Positions 56,402 to 64,000 of a DNA stretch of 64,000 nt are shown piece by piece. Every line of letters starts with the position of its first letter. Position 1 is the stretch's first letter. Under the pieces are notes generated by a model. That model was not told where the DNA came from. It saw only the letters and a program-made list of their open reading frames with translations, and did no database searches. Location of the stretch: positions 141,261,368 through 141,325,367 of the forward strand of contig JALGPY010000001.1 of assembly GCA_023055425.1 (NCBI GenBank), in the 5' to 3' direction. This DNA comes from Linanthus parryae (Eukaryota > Streptophyta > Magnoliopsida > Ericales > Polemoniaceae). Position numbers and translations under genes: made by a program.

Positions 56402-56440
<39 letters not shown>
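56401..56440. repeat. (GA)n microsatellite
   Basis: There are about seventeen GA dinucleotides. A second, shorter purine-rich stretch follows at about 56505-56530. Open frames crossing it are low-complexity artefacts. Confidence 0.85.
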
Positions 56441-56441
<1 letters not shown>

Positions 56442-56699
56442 AACCGTCGTTGGTTAGGTTTGCTGAGGCGGAATAGGAGATGGGGAAGAAGGAGAATCGT
56501 GTTAGAGAGAGGGAGGGAGGGAGAGAGAGCAGACGGTGAAAGTGTGGGTTTTGGGTAATTGGAATTTGAATTTGGATAAAAGGTTGTTTTAAATCCATGT
56601 GTGACGTGGGTTGTTTTCCAACCAACCAAATTTGTTTTCCACCTTTACTATTCCAGAATTGTTGTTTGGCAAGTAGTATTTGGTGTTTGGAAAGTTGTT

Positions 56700-57020
56700 T
56701 TCTGTTTTCTTGTATGTGTCATATTTTTGGGATTAATTATTCCCCTTACTCCCTTATTATGTAGATGTCATTCACGCCTCACGAACAATGAACGAAAACG
56801 ATGAAACACACATGTTTACGTGGTTTTCTAGCACAAATTATGCTAGCTACGTTCACGGGCAAGAAAATCATTTATTCAACTCAAGAGAACGTTTTACGAT
56901 GCTTACATACGATTATAGGACCCCAAAGGATTCTCTTATAACCCCGCCCCCCAAAAAAAACCGCCCTACGCTCTAAGGTCATGTTTCCATCCTTAGTTGC
57001 CGCCTCCAAGATCTTTTCCT
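56700..57020. repeat. Probable copia LTR remnant
   Basis: Phrases such as TTTACGTGGTTTTCTAGC and ACGTTCACGGGCAAG are typical of decayed plant copia LTRs. No partner LTR, primer site or coding part is visible. Confidence 0.35.
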
Positions 57021-57190
57021 ACGAACACAAGGTCTTCGCACGAAGGATTTCGTAGGAAGACATTTTTTCTTTTATGCGGATTGTCTTCTTGTTTGCATAC
57101 TGCAAGTTGTTCCAAGAAGACTGTAAAATTCTTATTCATTAGTCTTCGTGCGAACATTGTTCGTGCGAGGAGACTCCTCTTCGTGGGAAC
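57020..57190. repeat. Degenerate palindrome cluster resembling the Athila module
   Basis: CTTCGCACGAAG, TCTTCGTGCGAA and TTCGTGCGAGGAGAC occur within 170 bp, separate from any recognisable Athila sequence. The following 57190-57640 contains no gene I can support. Confidence 0.4.
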
Positions 57191-57640
57191 AAGTTATGGG
57201 TTTTGTCTTCTTCGTTGCTCCGTTGAGTGTCTTCAATCTTCAAGGCATATTCCTACACTTACAATCCTCAAGGAAACTAACCGAGGACGAATAAATCGAA
57301 GGTAAGTACGATGTCAAATTCGGAACATGATAATTTTCTTTCTTATTTGTTTTTTTTGGCCGTTTGTTTGATTTTTCATAACTTTAGTTTCAGATTTATT
57401 TTCAAATCCACTAATCATGACATGAGTAGAGAAATAAATCATTGTTTCTACATTCATTTGGCTCAGGGAAATAAATTACCTGCTTGTATGAGCAGTTAAA
57501 GAAAGTTGTCATTCAAATAAGGTATTTTTTTCGATTTGTTCAGGTATTTAGTCATATGTTCTTTTTTTCTTTTCTTTATAGGAAGGTTGTGTGAGAGGCT
57601 GAAATCAGTCCCTGACAAGGCTCCAACTCCATTCATCAAT

Positions 57641-58722
57641 ATATAGTGTATTCACAGAGATAATGACAATTATGTCCTTCTAGTTACAACACTATCGCAA
57701 ATACTCACCGTCAGGCGGAGCGTGTGACACGTAAATCTAGGCGTGATTATTTTTGCAAGTATACGATCAAGTAATATAGATTAATGTATTTTCAACTCAG
57801 ATACCGAAACCAAGAGAAAAAGACAAGATCTTACTTTCAATGATCAAAATTAATAACAAAGATGTAAAAAAGGAGGAGTGTTTTGGGCTTGTGATTGCTA
57901 AACTAAATCGCAGTAAATAAAAAATGATAACAAAAGAAACTATTTTTTGGTGTAGATTTTCTAGAACTATTTTCTAAGTCTGAAAATGATGAATTAAATT
58001 CTAGGCTCCAGGATCCCCTAAGGTTACTATCCAGCTTTTCAGTTTATTTTGATTTCAGAAACACACAGCGGTTTTATTTATGTCAGCATAACAATTATGC
58101 AATCACCTCTCGGTCTCAAGCACCTGTCACTACCTTGTAGATTTTTGGGTCCTCTCGGTCCACCTTGATCTGCAGGTTTGTTCCAAGTCCGCTAGGGTTA
58201 CAGTTTCTCCTCTCGGTCTCCCCCTAAAAGTATAACAGTTGGTCTTATTCTTTTCAGGCTAGCCCCTTATTCTTTTCACCTCTCGGTCCATCAAGGCAGG
58301 GAACTACATTCAGTCTTCTCTTCCTAACTCTCACAGGCAACTCACGCGCACTAGCATGTCTGTAGCATTCCTGGGTGATCAGACCGTTCATGCATAAAGA
58401 TAAAAACTGAAGACAAAATAATAAACAAATCTCTACTGTATTAAAACTAAACCTATCATGAATCTGATATTCAAAACAAACTAAGTCGCTGAAATCATAA
58501 ACCCTAAGTTCGCCGAGAACCTAGGTAAATTGTTTATTTTGCGTACGTTATTGAAAAACAGAAATTCATAAAATAAAGAGAAGATGGATCAAACGAGTTT
58601 ACGCTGCAACGTGGACTGCTCCGTGCTCCTACTCAGCTAAAAAACTCAAGTTCTGACTTGATGATTCGAGATTCAGTGTGCCTTATGTCCAGTTTATTTC
58701 AAAAGCTTGAAACAACTTATCT
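57641..58722. other. Probable old LTR-element remnant with CCTCTCGGTC repeats
   Basis: No coding frame is seen. CCTCTCGGTC occurs four times (about 58106, 58151, 58209 and 58278). A TTTTTGCAAGTATACGATC phrase near 57749 resembles gypsy LTR remnants in plants. Its identity is uncertain. Confidence 0.35.
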
Positions 58723-58805
58723 GTTTCAAGGCCTTGAAATAGTTTTCAAATGTTAAAAATATACAGTGCAGTATACAACATGAACTTGGGGGGGGGGGGA
58801 GCATT

Positions 58806-59921
58806 TGACTCTATTATAACTCCTTATCTCTTATGCTTGATCATGTGTTATTTGATGATGAAAGACATATCATTTTGACTCTCTAAATTGTGTCTAATCT
58901 CTCCGTTTGACTGAGTTTTTGAAAGGAAAATTAGTTTTTTTAATTTTATAGGGACTATTTCCTAAACTATGTTATGCAGGAAAGGAAACTGATTGCTGAT
59001 TTCATTCTATGCTTGATCAATCTTGTCTGAGCTTCCTAACATCTCTCAAAAACAAGATCAAGTTAGTATCCTTGAAAATACAGAGCAACAAGCCGTTGGG
59101 AGAGCTGTTATAGAGTCGAGATCTCTTGCTGGTTTTTAGGAAAAACTGTTACAAGAACATATTGAAGATCTTCAATTCAAACAGTTTCATAAGAGAGGGT
59201 ATGACTGAAGAAATTCGTAGAGAGAACACAAAAAGAAACTCAGACATTCTCAGTATTGAAAAGCTACACATAAGGAAACTTTTTCACTCAATCCAATCAT
59301 CAAAAGAGCACTACATACTCACTCCCAGACTTAGCTCTCAGTGTTCTTCTTTCTGAACACTATTTGTATATCATTTTCACAATACTCCTATTTCTCATTC
59401 TTGTGGATTGCTCAAGTGAACAGTAGAGAATTCTTGTTGAATCAGTTAGCTATAGCAGGTACTAGATAGGTTAGTGAGAACCACAAGCTGTAACAGAGTA
59501 AGGGAACTCTCTTTGCTTCAGATCTAGGGCTTAGCTATTGACTAATAAGAATTGAGTTGAAAATCCTGCAGGGATCAAGTCCCTGAGGTAGAGACGTAGG
59601 TCCAAGTTGACTGAAGTCTATAAATTTCGGTGTCTCTTGCAATTATCTTCTGTTTTATACTTAGTTTATTTACAGCAACAAAACTGGTTTTCAGTTCAAG
59701 GACATGAAATCTATTTCAAGGCCTTGAAAACTATCAGCTTTTTCTTTACTCACTGTTTTGATTCCAAGGAATTGAAACTCATTTTAAGGTCTTGAAATAC
59801 TCTCTACTTGTTACATGCTTCTTTGAAACCACTCTTCTAGTAAAAGTTTTCATACTCTATTCAACCCCCCCCCCCTTCTAGAGTATTGATCTTATATTTC
59901 TTCCTACACTATTGTCTTTCA
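58806..59921 (+). repeat. 5' LTR of Sirevirus D
   Basis: It begins TGACTCTATTATAAC and ends CTTTCA. It aligns with the reverse complement of 530-1614. The stem-loop is at 59852-59886. Palindromes include a perfect one at 59713-59730. Confidence 0.75.
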
Positions 59922-59923
59922 AT

Positions 59924-59935
59924 TGGTATCAGAGC
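59924..59935 (+). other. Primer-binding site of Sirevirus D
   Basis: TGGTATCAGAGC, complementary to initiator-Met tRNA, lies two bases after the LTR. Confidence 0.85.
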
Positions 59936-59970
59936 TTATATTACTGCATAGATTTGACCATCTTGTGATC

Positions 59971-60075
59971 ATGAGTATTGTAGGTGATTGTGGTTTCTCT
60001 CTGGGAAGAGCTACTAACAAACCTTCTCTATTTTGTGGTGACAATTTTGTGCATTGGAAAGCCTTGATGAAAAAG
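59971..60075 (+). pseudogene. Start of Sirevirus D gag, cut by copia B2
   Basis: The ATG at 59971 begins MSIVGDCGFSLGRATNKP and the frame stays open through NFVHWKALMKK to 60075, where B2 starts. The start fits its homologues in A and C. Confidence 0.8.
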
Positions 60076-61491
60076 TGTTGGAATAGGTGCCCTAGAGGCA
60101 ATCTATATTTAGTATGAACAATGTTTTGGCTAGAATATTCATTTATTAATTATTGTGATATTTAATATAATGAAGTCCTTAGATACAATGTGTTGTTTAT
60201 CTTAAATATCTCTAGTCCATTATATTTGTTAATAGGACGATAAAATATAGACTACTGTGTGTGTAGAATTATATGGAGATATCAATTCTAACACATAGGT
60301 ATGCATTAGGGGTAATGGCATACTGGATTGGCCCACAACGAGAAGGATACATTAGATTATGTCAAAGTCACAATCGCTTCTCGTAGTGCCAATTACATTG
60401 TAATCCTTAGACTTGAAGTCAATAGATACTCTAGTTGTTGAATATCATTCTTTGATGCTATCCAACGTTGCTCCTTAACCGGGCAACTAAAAGATAGCTA
60501 TCGAGCATGATAGGAAGCAAGCTTAGAGATCGTAGTGATGTAGAGAGGATTTTTCCCTCCCACATAATGAGACTAAATATCCATGGCCACTCGAGAGATG
60601 GTGCTTATTGAATGTCTGGCCAGACTCAGATAAATCAATATGGAGATATTGATGTTATCTGCTTGCATAAACATATTCCCAGGGTCGAGAAACTATGGAT
60701 TGAATATACGAGTGTGACTGTTATGTCTCGTATCCAATCCGGATATAGAGACAAAGGGATAATGCAATATGTGATATTGGGAACAAAGGTTTGTCGGGAT
60801 CACTGACTTATTTCTATTAGTTGGGTGGCATGGATGTATTTCTAGACACCGCTCCATGTGGGTAATAAGTTACTACCAACTAAGTGAAATCTATGGGGTC
60901 ACAAGCCTAATAGGGTTGAACTAGATTTGGAATTCATTAATATGATTAATTAATAATAAGGATCACTATGCAACACCTTGCAAACTTAGTAGGACTAATA
61001 TTCAAGAATGGACTAATCCAAGTTCATGTAGGATTAGGAAGGACCTTTATGTAGTTAACATGGAGTTGTTAGACTATATAAAGGATGCTCCTAGCTTCCT
61101 TCCCACAACTAATGCTCATAACATAAGTGAGTGGGAGAGAAACCAAGAGAGAGAGCACGTTAACAAGAGGCAGAAGCCTCTCGTCGTCCGCCCCTACCCG
61201 TCGGCCACAAAGAGAGGCCGAACCCTCTCTTTGTGCTTCGTTGTGTGATTCCTTCTTCCTCTTATTCCGGTACAAGCTAGCACTAGGAGAAGGAAGATCT
61301 AGATCTCAATTCTAGGAGTGGATCAACCGTAGAGACGAAGACACGACTCTTCCTGTGATCTCCCGAACCAAAATGTAGACATCTTCTATGCTCTTATCAT
61401 GTTATGATTGTCTCTTCTTATGATCCTTGGTGGGCTTTGAGTAGGATTTTTTTTTGTTATTTCGTTGCATTACCTAAGTGAAAACCCAACA
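60076..61491 (+). repeat. 5' LTR of copia B2
   Basis: It runs from TGTTGGAATAGGTGCCC to CCCAACA. A TATA box (TATATAAAG) lies at 61074-61082. It aligns along its length with 40079-41501. Confidence 0.85.
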
Positions 61492-61492
61492 G

Positions 61493-61506
61493 TGGTATTA
61501 GAGCCA
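61493..61506 (+). other. Primer-binding site of copia B2
   Basis: TGGTATTAGAGCCA has one mismatch to the initiator-Met tRNA complement. Confidence 0.8.
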
Positions 61507-63106
61507 CATGTCGTAGAGGATAACATGATTTTATGCGTTACGATTTCAGTTTATACACTGTTTTATTCTAATTACGCGAAATTGAAACTAATAAGCATAG
61601 TAGATGCAAGTTGAATTTGATTCAAGAAGAAACAAGATCTAATTTAAAATTGGATGTGTAAATTGGTGAGTTTAATCACATAGAATGTGAATAATTTGGT
61701 TCTTGAAAATTAGGGTTCTTGGGCACATAATTGAGAAAAGGGGTTTTTCCAATTATGGAAACAACTTTACGGAAACAACTAAGTTTGGGCAACAAGGCAA
61801 GGAATTGTTTTGGAAACAATTCCATGAGGAGGTTCAGCCCCCTAAGGGGAGCTTCCCTCTTGCCTTGTCGCCCAAGAAAGGCTCGGCCAAGGGGTTGGTC
61901 CGGCCTAGCATGCGGCCTAGCCGCGCGTGAGGCTCGACCGACCACCCCAAGGCCTAGCCTTGGTCCTTGGATGGTTCGGCCATGGTGCATGGTGGATTTC
62001 TTGGACCGTTGTGACCCTAATTACCCAATTTCAAACTAAAATTGAACAAGCGCATTAAAAATTGGGTTTTAACTGTATTATGTGCCTTGTTGCATGGTCG
62101 ATGGATATGGTGTAGGTTGTGGATGTTTGTGTTTGTTGTGGTTTGCTTTACGGCCTGCGAGCTGGTCAAATTAATGTCATAGTTACAGCCTACGAGCTGA
62201 TCATCTTCCTCGACATGTGAGGTTTTATTTATTTATTTATTATAAATGTTAGGCTAGAATTAGATATATTTAGATGATAGCCAAGAGCATGGAGGAGTAT
62301 ACCGGAGAACCAAGAAGTCACAAAGACGATGAAGACTCCCATCCCTAGGCGCGCGGCTATGGTGGAGCACATGGACATGAGCTTGTCACTTTAGGGCATA
62401 TAGATATTATCATTGGCTTGATAATATCTTAGTCTAGGGGCCATATCCACGCCAAATTAATTTTCTCTTATGGATGTTTATAATTTTATGTCTTATTATT
62501 TATTTTTGTGTGTATGGTGATACTAGCAAAACGTTATCAAGATAATAATAATAAACAAAGATGCTATTTTAATTTGGATTGCCGAAATCCAAATAAGTAG
62601 ATCATGTTGATGGGATCAACCAAACGAATAATGACTATTAAATCCGTCAAATAGAATATTGCGTTTTGCCTTCTCTTGCCTAAACACCCTTCATGATCAG
62701 GGTCTATTAAATTCGGGCTTGCCAAAGCAAGGCGATTTTAATTCACCATAATGTGTTGCGGACGACACAAGCAAGTAATGTGTGATTGTTGAAGCAAGAG
62801 GTTGGACGCAACAAGGTAAGTTCAATTTGATTGATGAACCTAGAGGCATGACAATTAGGCGTTATCTGAAGGATAAAGAATAATGAGTTATTCACCTAAT
62901 TCGACCAAGAGTTGCATAGGATGCAATTGGAATGGTTACTACCTAAATAACAAATTCTTGGGGTGACTTGCCAAAGCAAGCTCAAGAAGAAGTGAAATAT
63001 GGATCTTGGACCTACTAGAAAATATACATGATATTTTTCGCATTAATGGCGAGGGATATTAATCCGAGAAAAATAGTGGGGGCTATATTTAATGATCTAG
63101 CTGAAA
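61507..63106 (+). other. Leader of copia B2
   Basis: It is homologous to the leader of B1 (34450-36050), with no frame of note. It ends with CTAGC (63102-63106), the presumed left target copy of Sirevirus E. Confidence 0.7.
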
Positions 63107-64000
63107 GTGTGTAATGTAGACTAAATACAGGACCTAAATACTCTACAAGGGGGGGGGGGGGTTGAATAGAGTATGGAAACTTTTTGAAAAACTCAGATTT
63201 TAAACAAATTGTCTTTGTGTGAAACTCAAATCTCAAGGCCTTGAGATTTTAGAAAACTGCCAGAAACTTTCAAAGGCTAAATAGAAAGCTTCAAGGCCTT
63301 GAACTATTACCAGTTCTAAACAGCTTATAAACCCTAGTTTGATTTGAGTTGTGTGCAACAGAAATTAACAAAACTGTAAAGTAAAGAACACAAAGCAATT
63401 TACGGAGTTCAGTCCCAATGGACCTAATCTCTGCCTGAGGGATCTAATCCCAACAGGATTGGGCAAACACTTCTTATTACTCACACAGAAACAGCCCTAG
63501 ATCTCAAAGCCTAAGTGATTTCCCTTACACCTATACGGCTTGTGGTTCCAAACCTATCTAGTTCCAGCTACTAAATGTTGAGCTAACAAGAACCTCTTGT
63601 TGTTCACTTGAACAACCAACCACTAGGTTTAGTGAGGTTTAGGATATACAAAAGATAAACAGATTACAAAACAGATGAAGAACACAGTAGAAGAATAAGC
63701 TAGTGAAGCCTGGATGTGTTCTTCTGGAAAACTGGAATGATTTGATCTTCTGAAATCAGGAATTGAAGCTCGAATGCCTGTGTATTTGAATAAATGATCT
63801 CCCACGAATTTGTCACACTTCTCTCAGTATTCTGCAAGCCGCTCTCTTTCAAAATTCAAACCAGTCTCTTTATCCACCAGCTGCAACTGAATGAGAGATT
63901 TTAGGATCTTAGTTCCTACAAATCCTCCTTCTGTTTTCAACTGAAATTCAAACAGCTCTATGTGGATATCCGTTGGAGTTTGTTGAGATTGCTTTTAGAC
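63107..64000 (-). mobile_element. Sirevirus-like element E, partial LTR
   Basis: It begins TGAAAGTGTGTAATG like the LTRs of element C and carries the stem-loop at 63138-63174 with a long G-run. Perfect or near-perfect palindromes lie at 63231-63246 and 63289-63303. It is minus-oriented, so this should be the 3' LTR. It continues beyond the window. Confidence 0.75.

Larger units (their letters stand above)
58806..60075 (+). mobile_element. Sirevirus-like element D, 5' end only
   Basis: The LTR (58806-59921), primer site and first gag codons are on the plus strand. It is the same family as A. Copia B2 interrupts it at 60076, and the rest is not in the window. A run of twelve G (58788-58799) and palindromes (58723-58740) precede the LTR, as at the outer side of element A's 5' LTR. 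Confidence 0.78.
60076..64000 (+). mobile_element. Copia element B2, 5' part, nested in Sirevirus D
   Basis: It has a 1,416-bp LTR of the B family (60076-61491), primer site and leader. Left target copy AAAAG is at 60071-60075. Coding sequence is not reached, because Sirevirus E interrupts the leader at 63107. It is more diverged from B1 than the two B1 LTRs are from each other. Confidence 0.82.

Noticed and set aside
56358..56629. Frames across the (GA)n stretch
   Set aside because: They are simple-repeat translations such as Arg-Glu and Ser-Leu runs and carry no domain.
59924..59935. tRNA genes at primer-binding sites
   Set aside because: Only the complement of the tRNA 3' end is present. 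No cloverleaf or internal promoter boxes are seen.
63149..63162. Homopolymer G-runs as assembly gaps
   Set aside because: The same variable run lies at the same place in all Sirevirus LTRs, so it is a real, if unstable, family feature.

Overview
This window is repeat-rich nuclear DNA of a flowering plant, probably a eudicot. The evidence is plant-type Ty1/copia and Ty3/gypsy LTR retrotransposons, primer-binding sites for plant initiator-Met and Asp tRNAs, a Mutator-like element, a Helitron-type end, and one gene of the plant self-incompatibility S1 (SPH) family. I see no bacterial, organellar or viral gene set, and no CRISPR, rRNA or tRNA gene. The species cannot be named from the sequence.

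Layout. Positions 530-42676 hold one old minus-strand Sirevirus-like copia element (A), split by a four-level nest. Into its gag went a plus-strand copia element (B1, 9190-41501, duplicated target GAGGA). Into the 5' LTR of B1 went an inverted solo LTR of the same family (9607-33422, target GTTAT). Into that solo LTR went a young Athila-like gypsy element (10069-32379, target CTAGT). The Athila-like element has an intact 1,830-codon gag-pol frame, a third ORF, nearly identical LTRs, and a 2,715-bp segment of pol plus 3' flank repeated head to tail four times. Next is a second minus-strand Sirevirus (C, 43347-50750, target GCATA). A 50.8-58.8 kb interval, less dominated by LTR elements, carries a Mutator-like MITE, the S1-family gene, a small MITE, a Helitron 3' end with an intron-bearing gene fragment, and LTR remnants. 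The window ends in another nest: a plus-strand Sirevirus start (D, 58806-60075) hit by a second B-family copia (B2, from 60076), itself hit by a minus-strand Sirevirus LTR (E, from 63107).

How the parts relate. Only the Athila-like element looks capable of encoding its own proteins. A and C have both lost the RT palm. B1 keeps one continuous frame but has eight stop codons. Three elements from two superfamilies carry a third ORF after pol with the same plan: basic N-terminus, a domain resembling the 'putative plant transposon protein' family, and an acidic tail.

The signal that ordinary annotation does not explain is two sets of short dispersed palindromes, each tied to one element type. TTTCAAGGCCTTGAAA / CTCAAAGCTTTGAG recurs over thirty times in Sirevirus LTRs, spacers and even reading frames. 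GTCTTCG-NN-CGAAGAC forms a six-copy module in the Athila LTR, is repeated internally upstream of the third ORF, and coincides with the breakpoint of the tandem amplification.
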